Positions 1 through 9,163 of a stretch of DNA of 64,000 bases are shown here, one piece after another (within the stretch, counting starts at the first letter, position 1; every line of letters begins with the position of its first letter). The position numbers and the translations under genes are program-made. The stretch comes from Candidatus Hydrogenedentota bacterium. Its GTDB lineage: Bacteria > Hydrogenedentota > Hydrogenedentia > Hydrogenedentales > Hydrogenedentaceae. The notes below the pieces were generated by a model. That model was not told the origin of the DNA. It saw only the letters and a list, made by a program, of their open reading frames with translations, and made no database searches. Location: assembly GCA_026415215.1 (NCBI GenBank), contig JAOAHN010000099.1, positions 1 to 64,000 of the forward strand. Direction: 5' to 3'.

Positions 1-281
1 TTTCGAGTTTAAGAGAAGAAAGAGGTATATCATTTTTTGTTGATTGTTGGTTATAATTTTAAGCGTATATATAGGGAGTTAAGATAGGTAGAGGAAATGC
101 ATGCATAGGGAAGGAAAAGAAGAAAAATGGGAAGTAAAAAATAGAGTAAAAAAAACAGATATAGCTGGAGAGACGGCTTTGCTTTTTCTCCTCTTATCTC
201 GTCATTTCCTGGAAATGGGAGTTCCTCCAAAGTGTATATCTTGCTATAACACCTCAAAAACTGTTTGTTCAGAGGTCTTAT
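1..281. other. left-edge stretch without a recognisable gene
   Basis: AT-rich sequence downstream of the response regulator at 282-710. A plus-strand reading frame ends in TAA at 54-56 and could be the last 17 codons of a gene lying outside the window, but those codons match nothing I recognise. A 68-codon minus-strand frame (51-257) is hydrophobic and lacks a ribosome-binding site. I see no hairpin with a T-run and no RNA gene. Confidence 0.4.
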
Positions 282-710
282 TTAATAATCTGGGCGGGAG
301 AAGAGGATTTTTTCCAAAAGTCTAATTAGTTCATCTGGTAAAAAGGGCTTTTCTAAAAAACCCTGGGGCGGAGGTACATTATACTCAAGAGAAATCCTCT
401 CTGGAGTCCAGGGTTCTCCTAATTCATAATCATTTACAGCGGTAAGAAAAACTATAGGTATTACAGAGAGTACTGGGTGTTTCTTGAACTCAACATATAG
501 ATTTACACCACTTCCGTCAGGCAGCATCACATCAAAGATACAAAGGTCGGGGAATTCCTTCTCAGCTATGGAAGTAGCAGATAAGGCATATTCGGTATGT
601 ATCATTCTTATCTTCTTTTCCTCGAATAGGAGCTTTAAGGATTCTAATACCTCCCTATCATCTTCTACTACGAGTACCTTTTTTCCCTCTAAAGTCTTAG
701 TACTTCCCAT
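282..710 (-). CDS. single-domain response regulator (CheY-like receiver)
   Basis: The protein is 142 residues and consists only of a receiver domain, with no output domain. Visible receiver residues are the acidic pair D17-D18, the phospho-acceptor D60 in FDVMLPDGSG, T90 in FLTA and K121 in LEKPF. Between T90 and K121 there is an extended loop, rich in Pro and Glu, longer than in CheY. That long loop occurs in stand-alone receivers of several deep bacterial lineages (family knowledge, not checked here). It starts at ATG 710 after a weak AGGAAA site. No kinase gene is adjacent, so its partner is unknown. It is divergent from the M24 peptidase gene at 796. Confidence 0.85.
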   Translation of the reverse strand: MGSTKTLEGKKVLVVEDDREVLESLKLLFEEKKIRMIHTEYALSATSIAEKEFPDLCIFDVMLPDGSGVNLYVEFKKHPVLSVIPIVFLTAVNDYELGEPWTPERISLEYNVPPPQGFLEKPFLPDELIRLLEKILFSRPDY

Positions 711-795
711 TTTCCTATACCTTTGAAAAGTTTATAAAATTAATGGAGTGTATAATTATATAATACTTTAATGCGAATATGAAAAGGAGAGTGAA

Positions 796-1998
796 GTGGA
801 CAGAAAAGAGCTTTTTTACATAAGAGTAGCATTACTGAGAATTTACTTAGAGAAAAATAACTTTGATGGTATACTGATCTCAAGAGTAGATAACTTTGCA
901 ATGGCTACAGGGGGGTGCAGGAATTACATCTGGAAGTATTCTGATTTAGGTGCAAACTCACTACTTGTAACTAAAGATGGTGAAGTTTACTATGTAGGAA
1001 ATAATATTGAGGAGAAGAGAATATTAGAAGAAGAATTAAACAATCTGACAGATAAATCTATATCCTTTTTGTGGTTCGAAGATTCACCACATGAGGTAGT
1101 ACTCAAACATTTTGGTAGAGATAAGAGGTTTGTCTCGGATGATGGAAGTATCGGGAGAAATGTAAATAACGATTTGAGTGTGATCAAGGCATTGTTAACT
1201 CCAGTAGAACTTGAAAAATATAAAAAAATTGGAAAACTTGCAAGTGAGGCTATGACTGCTACACTAAAAGAGGTTAAACACGGAGCAACTGAAGTTGAAA
1301 TATCTGCAAGGCTTGTATATGAGGGACATAAAAGAGGTTGTCTTGTGCCGGTAGCATTGATAGCCAGTGATGATAGAATCGAAAAATATAGGCATCCGCT
1401 ACCAACTGAAAGATTACTTTTGGATGACGATGATAGCAGGATGAAAAAAGTAGAAAACTATGTAATGGTTGTAGGTTGTTTTCTGAAAGAGGGTTTAGTA
1501 GTTTCCTTAACCAGATTTAAAAGAGTTGGGAAGATCTCAGAAGAGATAGAAGATGCTTACAGAAGAATATGCGGAGTAGATGCACTCATTCAGGAGAACA
1601 CATTGCCCGGAAGAACATTAGGAGATGTTTTTGAGGTAATTCAAAATTCGTATACGAAAATGGGTTTTCCGCCAAATGAATGGCATAACCATCATCAGGG
1701 TGGAGCTACTGGGTATGCGGGCAGAACTTGTAAAGGAAGACCAGGAGAAACTTTCCCAGTTTTAGATACTTTTTATTCTAAAGAAGTAAGTAAAATTCTG
1801 GGCAAAAAAGTTGAATTTGGTAGCGCATTCGCTTGGAATCCATCTGCAAAAGGAGTAAAATCAGAGGATACATTTATTTTGTACCCAGACGGCTATCAGG
1901 AAATAGTTACTATGACCCCTGATCTGCCTAATGTAAATCTTGAGGATGTCTTAGGAAGACACACGAAAGTTATTAAATCGGGAATGGCGATGGATTAG
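796..1998 (+). CDS. M24-family (Xaa-Pro aminopeptidase/creatinase-like) protein
   Basis: This 400-residue protein has the two-part layout of M24 proteins: an N-terminal creatinase-type domain (about 1-140) and a C-terminal pita-bread domain (about 145-385). Recognisable family stretches are LLTPVELEKYKKIGKLASEAM and HNHHQGGATGY. Active M24 peptidases bind two metals through Asp, Asp, His, Glu and Glu. The His-rich HNHHQGG segment is present, but the first Asp ligands are not evident: the usual D-x-G and S-D-x-T-R region reads VMVVGCFLKEGLVVSLTRF. It may therefore be a non-canonical or inactive relative. The start is GTG 796, preceded by AAAAGGAGA at a good distance. The gene stands alone on the plus strand, with flavodoxin following after about 60 bases. 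Confidence 0.75.
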   Translation: MDRKELFYIRVALLRIYLEKNNFDGILISRVDNFAMATGGCRNYIWKYSDLGANSLLVTKDGEVYYVGNNIEEKRILEEELNNLTDKSISFLWFEDSPHEVVLKHFGRDKRFVSDDGSIGRNVNNDLSVIKALLTPVELEKYKKIGKLASEAMTATLKEVKHGATEVEISARLVYEGHKRGCLVPVALIASDDRIEKYRHPLPTERLLLDDDDSRMKKVENYVMVVGCFLKEGLVVSLTRFKRVGKISEEIEDAYRRICGVDALIQENTLPGRTLGDVFEVIQNSYTKMGFPPNEWHNHHQGGATGYAGRTCKGRPGETFPVLDTFYSKEVSKILGKKVEFGSAFAWNPSAKGVKSEDTFILYPDGYQEIVTMTPDLPNVNLEDVLGRHTKVIKSGMAMD

Positions 1999-2060
1999 GG
2001 ATGAAATTTTAGTTTGATTAAGTTTGTTGTTCCTATTGCCCAAATATTAGGCATATATTG

Positions 2061-2579
2061 ATGAAGATACTTATACTATATGCGACTACTACAGGAAATA
2101 CAGAGTATGTAGCTCAAATAATAAAATCAGCACTAAAGGGCTGTGAGGTTGACTTAAAGAATGTAAATGATGAAGGGCTTGAAAATTTCAATGATTATGA
2201 TTTATTAATATTTGGCACACCTACATGGGGAGAAGGGACTATTCACAAAGATTGGAAAACCTTTATAGAAAATCTACAAGAGGATAGTCTAAAGGGTAAA
2301 AGGATAGCTCTATTTGGACTGGGAGATAGTCTAATGTTTCCCAAACATTTTGTAAATGGTTTAGGAGAACTATACAGTATGTGCCTTGCAAAAGGAGCAA
2401 ACATATTAGGAAGTTGGGAGATAGAAGGTTACAAATTTGAAAATTCTAAAGCATTGATTTCGGGGAAATTCTGCGGACTTGTTCTTGACCAGGAGAATGA
2501 GGCAGAGCAAACAGTTAGAAGAGTAAATGAATGGATAAGAAAATTACTTCTTGAAGCAGAGGAAACAGATTCTCGCTAA
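2061..2579 (+). CDS. flavodoxin (long-chain type)
   Basis: Flavodoxin is a small FMN protein carrying electrons in the cytoplasm. The 172-residue product has the phosphate-binding loop ATTTGNTE near the N-terminus, the Trp-containing 60s loop FGTPTWGEG, and the 90s loop FGLGDSLMFP. The length, the extra segment after that loop and the C-terminal FCGLVLDQEN fit the long-chain class. A TTG lies directly upstream at 2058, but ATG 2061 gives the expected MKILILYATTTG start. Its stop overlaps the stop of the convergent zinc-ribbon gene by four bases. It could serve flavodoxin-dependent enzymes as a ferredoxin substitute; no redox partner is encoded nearby. Confidence 0.9.
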   Translation: MKILILYATTTGNTEYVAQIIKSALKGCEVDLKNVNDEGLENFNDYDLLIFGTPTWGEGTIHKDWKTFIENLQEDSLKGKRIALFGLGDSLMFPKHFVNGLGELYSMCLAKGANILGSWEIEGYKFENSKALISGKFCGLVLDQENEAEQTVRRVNEWIRKLLLEAEETDSR

Positions 2580-3052
2580 TCAATTCTACCGAAGTGTTTT
2601 TTAAAAAATTCGGGGTCGTCAAGACACTTCAGGTCGTTTTCTATGAATTGTCTCACCTCTTCTTCTGTAATAGGATTATTAGGTACTTGAAACTCGGGCA
2701 AATTACCTTTTACAGAATGTAGCCCTCCACCCAACAATCGCTTCTTCTGTTCAGTTTCTCGAGAATCAAACTCATTTAAGGTATCTAAATTTTCCTCTAT
2801 ATTTTCGGAATGGGTTTCACCATTTTGCTTTGGTAAGGCCAATTCTAAAAACATCTCAATTATATTAGCGAGGTGTTCTATTTTCTCCTTTCGTGTTCCT
2901 CTCTCTATTATTTTACGATTCACTGGGATGGCTTTGTTTCTAAAAACTACACTGTATTCGTGGCAGGAGGGACAGGGTAAAATCATTACCACATCAGGAG
3001 GTAATCGCCCTGAACCAATCTTTTGTTGGTTACAATGTGGGCATAATATCAT
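2576..3052 (-). CDS. small zinc-ribbon protein, function unknown
   Basis: I do not recognise a named family. The N-terminus carries two Cys pairs, CPHC at residues 4-7 and CPSC about 22 residues later, which would form a zinc ribbon. The remaining 120 residues are charged and low in hydrophobics, with a possible helix (EHLANIIEMFLELAL), a Glu/Asn-rich linker and a C-terminal segment with PITEEEVRQFIENDLKCLDDPEFFKKHFG. There is no signal peptide or membrane segment, so it is probably cytoplasmic. It starts at ATG 3052 with AGGA-type sequence upstream. It lies between two unrelated genes, so context gives no functional clue. Confidence 0.6.
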   Translation of the reverse strand: MILCPHCNQQKIGSGRLPPDVVMILPCPSCHEYSVVFRNKAIPVNRKIIERGTRKEKIEHLANIIEMFLELALPKQNGETHSENIEENLDTLNEFDSRETEQKKRLLGGGLHSVKGNLPEFQVPNNPITEEEVRQFIENDLKCLDDPEFFKKHFGRID

Positions 3053-3181
3053 ATATTACAATCCTATCCTTTTTTTATGTTATCAAAGCGAACATGTGTA
3101 TCTCAAATAGGTGGGAAGATAAGAATGATATGTATCGCCAAGAATGAGATAAAAATGGGGAATATAAGGAGTGAATTAAGA

Positions 3182-4810
3182 CTAATCAAAAGGACAACCC
3201 CATTTTTCAGCCCATTGGGGATTCAAGTTCGCTTGTTTTACCCAGGCATCTAATATTGTCAATGCTACCATACTTTCCATAACGGGTATTGCACGGGGAA
3301 CTATACAAGGGTCATGTCTTCCATGTACCTTGATTTCCACATTTTCAAAGTCAGTATTTAAAGTCTTCTGCTGTTTCGCAATCGACGAAGTTGGCTTTAC
3401 GACTACTCTCATTACAATAGGTTCGCCAGTGCTAATACCTCCGAGGAGCCCTCCCGCATGATTAGTAAGAAACTTCCCGTCTTCCATGTTATCGTTTGCT
3501 TCACTTCCCTTCAGTCGAGCTAATTTAAAGCCGTCGCCAAACTCTACTCCTTTAACAGCGCCAATACTCATTATTGCAGAAGCTAAACGAGCAGAAAGCT
3601 TTCCGAATACTGGGTCACCTAAACCTGGTGGAACTCCATGGATTTCAATCTGAACTATTCCCCCTAAAGAGTCGCCTTCTTTTCTGACCTCTAAAATTTT
3701 CTTTTCCATTTCCTCTGCAGTCTCAATGTCTGGACATCTTACCGGATTTTTTTCAATGTTTTCATAATTGTCGATCTTATAGCAGGGAATACCTCCAATC
3801 TCAATTGAGTAAGCGTAAATTTTTACTCCTTTTTTCTCAAGTATTTTCTTAGCAATAGCTCCGGACGCTACTCTCGTAGCAGTCTCTCTGCCTGATGCTC
3901 TACCACCACCTCTGTGGTCTCTAATGCCGAATTTCATAAAAAAAGTATAATCTGCATGACCTGGCCTAAAAATATTTCTAATATTATCGTAATGGTGTGA
4001 TTTGGGATCCTCATTGTATATGAGCAATGTAAGTGGCGCACCTGTAGTTTTACCCTCAAAAAATCCGGAAAGTATATGTACTTTATCTGATTCTTTTCTG
4101 CGAGTGGTTATAGAACTTTGTCCAGGCTTTCTTCTATCGAGTTCCTTCTGAATGTCTTCTTCTGAGATTTCAATACCTGGAGGTAAGCCATCGATAACTG
4201 CCCCTATCGCAGGACCATGACTCTCACCAAATGTGGTAACCCTTATTAAATCACCAAAAGTATTAGGTGAGCTTACTCGGATAGAAATCTCTTCTGACAA
4301 TCTTTCTATTGTAATTTGAGTAAGTTCTTCTATACTTCCACTATTAGTATCTATAACAATATCAGCATAAGGTAGAAGTATTTCCTCACGCCTACTCAAT
4401 TCCTCATAAAAACTTTCTTCTGGATTAGCTGGATCTATCCATGGAGGAAGTCCTAAGTTTAGAATCCTATTCCATAAAACACTTTTATCTGCAGTGAAAT
4501 AAACCAAAATAGAATTTTTTCTCAATTTTTGTCTGTTCTGGGGATTCAACAGTAGAGAGCCCCCTGTTATTATAAGGCACCAATCAAGATTCGCTATCTT
4601 ATTTACTACATCAATTTCTAACTTAGAAAAGAACTCTCTCCCTTCTGTTTTATAGATTTGTCTGCAGTTTTTGTGGATACCAGTTTGTTCAGCATATAAA
4701 TGTTCAATCAATTCATCAGTTTCGTATAGTGGAAGACCTATAATCTTTCCGATACTCCTGCCGATTGTAGATTTTCCAGATGCTTTGGGTCCGTAGATTA
4801 CAATTCTCAA
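3182..4810 (-). CDS. shikimate kinase-chorismate synthase fusion (AroK-AroC)
   Basis: This fusion covers two steps of the shikimate pathway: phosphorylation of shikimate, and formation of chorismate from EPSP. Residues about 1-175 are a shikimate kinase with Walker [26 protein letters not shown] and TGGSLLL (family GGG reads GGS). Residues about 184-542 are a full chorismate synthase with [19 protein letters not shown], the [20 protein letters not shown] signature and a complete C-terminus. A frame open to GTG 4846 exists, but TTG 4810 sits 8 bases after a perfect AAGGAG (4819-4824) and begins just before the kinase fold, so I prefer it. It lies directly downstream of aroA, giving kinase, EPSP synthase and chorismate synthase in one unit. 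No internal stop or frameshift is visible. Confidence 0.93.
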   Translation of the reverse strand: MRIVIYGPKASGKSTIGRSIGKIIGLPLYETDELIEHLYAEQTGIHKNCRQIYKTEGREFFSKLEIDVVNKIANLDWCLIITGGSLLLNPQNRQKLRKNSILVYFTADKSVLWNRILNLGLPPWIDPANPEESFYEELSRREEILLPYADIVIDTNSGSIEELTQITIERLSEEISIRVSSPNTFGDLIRVTTFGESHGPAIGAVIDGLPPGIEISEEDIQKELDRRKPGQSSITTRRKESDKVHILSGFFEGKTTGAPLTLLIYNEDPKSHHYDNIRNIFRPGHADYTFFMKFGIRDHRGGGRASGRETATRVASGAIAKKILEKKGVKIYAYSIEIGGIPCYKIDNYENIEKNPVRCPDIETAEEMEKKILEVRKEGDSLGGIVQIEIHGVPPGLGDPVFGKLSARLASAIMSIGAVKGVEFGDGFKLARLKGSEANDNMEDGKFLTNHAGGLLGGISTGEPIVMRVVVKPTSSIAKQQKTLNTDFENVEIKVHGRHDPCIVPRAIPVMESMVALTILDAWVKQANLNPQWAEKWGCPFD

Positions 4811-4883
4811 GACAAATACTCCTTCTTTCTTATCAGATGATAACACTAAAGTTAGAGACTTTATTTTCTCATACTGCTTTAGT

Positions 4884-6164
4884 TTATTTATCTAAAACCC
4901 TTGTTTTTCCCCCGATAGTGTTAAGGCAATCCAAGAAAGTCGGAAAGGTTACATTTACAGCTTCATAACCATCTATAATAGTAGTGCCGGGAATCATTGT
5001 GCCTGCTATAGCTAAAGCCATAACAACCCTATGGTCTCCATGTCCATCTACTTCCCCAGGATGCATCGGAGACTCTTCTATTTCTAAGCCGTCTGGTAAT
5101 TCCTTTATCCTTGCACCGAGTTTAGAAAGTTCTTCACACATTACTTTAATTCTATCTGTCTCCTTCAAACGAGCTTGTGGGACATTAAGAAGTCTGGTAA
5201 CGCCACTTGCAAAGCACCCGACCACAGCCATCATGGGAAGGGCATCAGGAGTGGCATTCATGTCTACATCACAGCCTTTGAGTTGCTGTGCGGAGACTTT
5301 TATATCATTACCCTCTATGGTAACAGAGGCGCCCATCATTCTTAAATACTCAAGGACTGCTTTATCTCCTTGCGTATCATTTATGTCTAATCCCTGGCAA
5401 ACAACCTCATTATCTGGCAAGGCTCCTGCACATAAGAAGAAAGTAGCAGAGGAAAAATCTCCTGGAATACTTTTGTGAACTGGTTGATAGCGTTGCCCGC
5501 TATGAACTTTAAAATATCTCATATCAGAGTCATAACTAACCTTGATACCATTTTCTCTTAACCAAGCTAAAGTCATTTCTACATAGGGTCTCTCATTCAA
5601 TATTACGACCTCTATTTCTGTATCTATTTCTACAATAGGAGTATTTATAAGCAAGGATGTAAGATACTGACTTGAGATTGCCTCTAACTTTGTATTACCT
5701 CCTTTGAGAATCCCCTTAACGATAACAGGAGGAAGATTATTATTTCGAGAAGATTCAACTTTTGCCCCGAGGTCATTCAGTGACCTAATTAGTGGTCCTA
5801 CAGGTCTCCTCCTAACTTGTTCATCACCAGTCATTATCACTGTGCCTTCTTTTATAAGAGATGCACTACCGAGGCCTATACACATTGTAGTTCCTGAATT
5901 ACCTACATCAATTACATTTTCGGGAATTTGCCAGTTGCCACCAGTCCCTACTATTATCCATTTGTCCTGTTCTAACTTTATCTCCGCTCCTAAAGATCTG
6001 TAAGTATGAACCGCAGAAAGAGTATCAGAAGAGACAAGGGGCGATTCTATTATGCTTATCCCTTCTGCGAGAGAGGAGATTGCGACAGCACGAATAGTAT
6101 GAGACTTTGAGCCTGGAATTTTAACTGCACCTCTCAGATTAGAACCTTCTACGAGTAATTTCAT
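4884..6164 (-). CDS. aroA: 3-phosphoshikimate 1-carboxyvinyltransferase (EPSP synthase)
   Basis: EPSP synthase transfers the enolpyruvyl group of PEP to shikimate 3-phosphate in the cytoplasm. The 426-residue length is normal. Visible motifs are PGSKSHTIR (K20, S21, R25), GNSGTTM (89-94), TGDEQVRRRPVGPL, ATPDALPMMA with the catalytic-region Asp, LKETDRI, and GDHRVVMALAIA near the C-terminus. The residue after GNSGTTM, an active-site Arg in the best-known enzymes, is Cys95 here. The start ATG 6164 follows AGAGGT. The downstream gene is the AroK-AroC fusion, 73 bases away in the same direction. Assignment is firm; the effect of Cys95 is not known. Confidence 0.95.
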   Translation of the reverse strand: MKLLVEGSNLRGAVKIPGSKSHTIRAVAISSLAEGISIIESPLVSSDTLSAVHTYRSLGAEIKLEQDKWIIVGTGGNWQIPENVIDVGNSGTTMCIGLGSASLIKEGTVIMTGDEQVRRRPVGPLIRSLNDLGAKVESSRNNNLPPVIVKGILKGGNTKLEAISSQYLTSLLINTPIVEIDTEIEVVILNERPYVEMTLAWLRENGIKVSYDSDMRYFKVHSGQRYQPVHKSIPGDFSSATFFLCAGALPDNEVVCQGLDINDTQGDKAVLEYLRMMGASVTIEGNDIKVSAQQLKGCDVDMNATPDALPMMAVVGCFASGVTRLLNVPQARLKETDRIKVMCEELSKLGARIKELPDGLEIEESPMHPGEVDGHGDHRVVMALAIAGTMIPGTTIIDGYEAVNVTFPTFLDCLNTIGGKTRVLDK

Positions 6165-6328
6165 ATTAAAACCTCTTTTAAGATTTGCTTTTTTAGGGTA
6201 TTATATTACTAAAATTACACCTAATCCTTCCATATCTGGGAGTATAAAAGTAGTTAGCTTTATTGACCATATATAAGCAAGTGTAAACTGTTATACTTAT
6301 AGATGAAATAGTTTATAGGAGGCTCATA

Positions 6329-7741
6329 ATGAAGATAGGTAGAAGGGATTTTATATTAGGCTCTCTTTCTGTGTCATTAGCTAATCATTTGATTTGCGGG
6401 TTAGGTCATTGCCAAGATCAATCAAAAGAGGTTGGCGCACCTAATATAATAATAATCCTTGCTGATGACTTGGGTTATGGAGATGTAGGATGCTACGGAC
6501 AGAGCTATATACTTACTCCCAATATAGATAGATTAGCTAAGGAAGGTGTGCAATTTCTTGATGGCTATGCTGGAAGTCCTGTGTGCGCACCTTCTCGTTG
6601 TTGTCTTATGACTGGTTATCACACTGGTCATGCGAGAATCCGGGCAAATTCTACTATACCCCTAATGCCAGAAGACATAACAATAGCCGAAGTATTAAAA
6701 AAAGCGGGTTATGTAACAGGCTTGATAGGTAAATGGGGATTGGGCGAACCCGAAACCCCAGGAATTCCCAACTTACAAGGTTTTGATGAGTTTTATGGTT
6801 ATTTGAACCAAGTACATGCCCATAACTACTACCCCGATTATCTTTGGAGAAATATGAACAAAGAAAGGATTGAGGGTAATGTAATTTCGGATATTCCTGG
6901 AGTATGTGCTCAATGTTCCCAATATGCTCATGATTTATTGACCAAAGAAGCATTGGAGTTCATTAGGAGGAACGCATCTAACAAATTTTTCTTATACCTA
7001 AGTTTTACCATACCACATGCAAACAACGAGTTAGGAAACGCAAAAGGAAATGGGATGGAAGTCCCATCAGATGAGCCTTACTCTGACAGACCTTGGCCTC
7101 AACCACAGAAAAATCACGCAGCAATGATAACGAGACTCGATGATTCAGTTGGTAAAATATTGAGCTTACTTGAGGAACTTAGAATAGACGAAAATACTCT
7201 AATATTGTTCTCGAGTGACAATGGTCCACACAAAGAAGGAGGGGCAGACCCTGAATTTTTCAAAAGCTCTGGACCTCTCAAAGGATATAAAAGGTCTTTA
7301 TACGAAGGTGGAATTAGGGTACCTTTCATAATAAGGTGGAAGGGTAGAATTGAAGGTGGAAAGAAAAGCACCACGCCTGTGTCGTTTTGGGATATTTTAC
7401 CAACATTTGCAGAGCTCGCCGGAATAACCTCTCCTCAAAAGATAGATGGTATCTCCTTTGCGCCCTTATTATTTGGAGAAGAAAATATTGTTTCAAGTTT
7501 TATGAATAGGCCTTTATATTGGGAATTTTATGAAGGTGGTTTTCAACAAGCAATGAGATTAGGGGAATGGAAAATTATACTTAATAAATATGGTGACCCT
7601 TTAGAACTATACAACCTTGTAGAGGACATTGGTGAAAAGAATAACTTAGCGGGAAAATACCCTGATAAGACAAAAGAATTGAGTGAGATTATGAAACTCC
7701 AGAGAACTCCTTCACCTTATTGGCAAACACCTTTAGATTAG
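6329..7741 (+). CDS. exported arylsulfatase-type sulfatase
   Basis: This is a sulfate-ester hydrolase of the S1 (alkaline-phosphatase-like) family, probably periplasmic. The N-terminus carries a twin-arginine-like signal (GRRDFILGS, R5-R6) followed by a hydrophobic stretch, so Tat export is likely. The sulfatase signature reads CAPSR with C86 as the residue oxidised to formylglycine. Other metal and substrate elements are ILADDLGYGDVG (about 43-54), GKWGLG, and SSDNGPH. The fold ends at about residue 460, normal for the family. It starts at ATG 6329 with a strong AGGAGG. No sulfatase-maturing enzyme is encoded in the window. The substrate is unknown; sulfated polysaccharide or aryl sulfate are possibilities. 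Confidence 0.92.
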   Translation: MKIGRRDFILGSLSVSLANHLICGLGHCQDQSKEVGAPNIIIILADDLGYGDVGCYGQSYILTPNIDRLAKEGVQFLDGYAGSPVCAPSRCCLMTGYHTGHARIRANSTIPLMPEDITIAEVLKKAGYVTGLIGKWGLGEPETPGIPNLQGFDEFYGYLNQVHAHNYYPDYLWRNMNKERIEGNVISDIPGVCAQCSQYAHDLLTKEALEFIRRNASNKFFLYLSFTIPHANNELGNAKGNGMEVPSDEPYSDRPWPQPQKNHAAMITRLDDSVGKILSLLEELRIDENTLILFSSDNGPHKEGGADPEFFKSSGPLKGYKRSLYEGGIRVPFIIRWKGRIEGGKKSTTPVSFWDILPTFAELAGITSPQKIDGISFAPLLFGEENIVSSFMNRPLYWEFYEGGFQQAMRLGEWKIILNKYGDPLELYNLVEDIGEKNNLAGKYPDKTKELSEIMKLQRTPSPYWQTPLD

Positions 7742-7754
7742 GCAAGCTACTATA

Positions 7755-8552
7755 TCACTCACCCAATTGAAAATCTGTTAATGCAATATAATTTTTTATC
7801 TGGGTAAATTTTTCAAAGATAGTATCACTGGGTTGATTAGCACAGACGAAATCTACTCTCACTGTTCTGGAATCTATCTCGTTCCAAGTGTGGGCATCGA
7901 GACAAGCCAGAAGAGTCAAGCCGGCTGATTTGATTGCATCTTTAAATAGTTCGATGGGATGGATTCTTTGATAGACATTAGTCCATCCAACACCCTTAAC
8001 AAGTATGCTAAGAGTGGCTATTTTAGATTTTTCATTATAGGAGGACCTCCACAAAGTGTCAAAATCTTTGTAATTTTCTCTCCATTCTTTCTCTTTATAG
8101 TAGAGTTTCACCATTTGCTCAGTAACACAATCGAAATATATCAAACCTCCTGGAGCAAGAACAGATTTCATAGAACTCATCGCCTTAAAAATATCTTCAT
8201 CTTCCAAAAGAAAGTTTATAGAGTCAAATAAAGAGGACAATAAGGTAAATTTTGGGGAAAAGGGGAGATGACGCATATCAGCGAGGATAAAACTCGCTTT
8301 GGAACAGTTCCTAACAGCAATCCCAAGCATAGATGGAGAAATATCCACGCCTATAGAGTCCCATCCATATCTTGAAAGTCTCTGTATAAGAACACCTGTT
8401 CCACAAGCCACATCTAAATATTTTATTTTTGACCCCTCCAAATCAAGAAGCTGAGATAGTAATAACAGGTTATTCTCCCACTTGTCATACCTAACCCGAG
8501 TCATTATAGCATCGTAGTACGGAGCAAGAATATGAAATGTATCATTTCCCAT
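7755..8552 (-). CDS. class I SAM-dependent methyltransferase (YqeM-like by position)
   Basis: The 265-residue protein has the Rossmann methyltransferase motifs: motif I YLDVACGTG (about 44-52), the acidic ribose-binding end of strand 2 (IGVDIS), and post-motif LADMRHLPF. The C-terminal half is compatible with small-molecule or tRNA-modifying methyltransferases; the substrate cannot be read from sequence. In Bacillus-type genomes a methyltransferase (YqeM) follows nadD-yqeK-rsfS, and here it occupies that slot with rsfS missing. It begins two bases after the end of yqeK and is almost certainly co-transcribed with it. Confidence 0.8.
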   Translation of the reverse strand: MGNDTFHILAPYYDAIMTRVRYDKWENNLLLLSQLLDLEGSKIKYLDVACGTGVLIQRLSRYGWDSIGVDISPSMLGIAVRNCSKASFILADMRHLPFSPKFTLLSSLFDSINFLLEDEDIFKAMSSMKSVLAPGGLIYFDCVTEQMVKLYYKEKEWRENYKDFDTLWRSSYNEKSKIATLSILVKGVGWTNVYQRIHPIELFKDAIKSAGLTLLACLDAHTWNEIDSRTVRVDFVCANQPSDTIFEKFTQIKNYIALTDFQLGE

Positions 8553-8554
8553 GG

Positions 8555-9163
8555 TTAGATATCAGTGTTTTTTTCTCTCACCCAATTCAAAAAAGCTAAG
8601 GCTTGAGGCAGAACCGAGTGTTTTTTTAATGATAATCTTTGTTCAATACAATACAATAGAGTTTTTCGAAGCCCTTCATTGTCGAAAATCTCTCGGGCTA
8701 TGTGGGCTTGGGAATATTTTCTCAAAGGTTCCGAGAAATCTGCAATGTAAAGAATTATACCTATTAAGCCGAAATTTTCTTTCCCTGTAGTATGCCAATA
8801 GATAGCCTCGTATATATCCTCATCTATTCCATCAAAATTTCTCTTTGCTATCTCTGCGGATAAAGGACCATGGAGCAAAATAGGATTATGTTTCTCAGAC
8901 TCTCCGATTGGTATCCCGAGTTCCTGTGATTTCTTAAGCATTTCGTAGGGGGGTAACTCTCTACAAATATCGTGCAACAATCCGGCAATAATAAGTTTAT
9001 TTTCGAGGGATTGTTTTTCGATCTTCCTCGCTATATAAGAAGCATAAGAAGCGGTAGAGATGCTATGTCGCACTTTTGAGGGAGAAAGCCATTTTGCAAT
9101 TTCTTTAGCGTATGGTGCGTAGCAGTATAGGATTTCTTCAGTCTCTATATAATCCATTTTCAT
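8555..9163 (-). CDS. yqeK: YqeK-type HD-domain hydrolase (putative symmetrical Ap4A hydrolase)
   Basis: YqeK proteins are metal-dependent HD-superfamily phosphohydrolases that cleave diadenosine tetraphosphate to ADP. The sequence shows VRHSISTASYA (metal His), the HD pair in GLLHDICRE, the later HGPLSAEIA and the WHTTGKENFG motif typical of YqeK, and ILYIADFSEP with the final Asp. Length 202 is normal. Its start overlaps the end of nadD by 26 bases, so translation is probably coupled. Assignment rests on motifs and on the conserved nadD-yqeK order. Confidence 0.88.
   Translation of the reverse strand: MKMDYIETEEILYCYAPYAKEIAKWLSPSKVRHSISTASYASYIARKIEKQSLENKLIIAGLLHDICRELPPYEMLKKSQELGIPIGESEKHNPILLHGPLSAEIAKRNFDGIDEDIYEAIYWHTTGKENFGLIGIILYIADFSEPLRKYSQAHIAREIFDNEGLRKTLLYCIEQRLSLKKHSVLPQALAFLNWVREKNTDI

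Noticed and set aside
51-257. 68-codon minus-strand hydrophobic ORF at the left edge
   Set aside because: No ribosome-binding site and strongly AT-driven composition rich in Leu/Phe; it has no recognisable domain.
768-780. 13-mer TTAATGCGAATAT also present inverted at 41821-41833 upstream of the MCP gene
   Set aside because: Both lie in AT-rich promoter-like DNA; with only two copies and opposite orientation, chance cannot be excluded, so I do not call an operator.
3053-3181. possible terminator past the aroK-aroC gene
   Set aside because: The T-run lies on the wrong side of the only hairpin (ATGTT/AACAT) for either strand's transcript.
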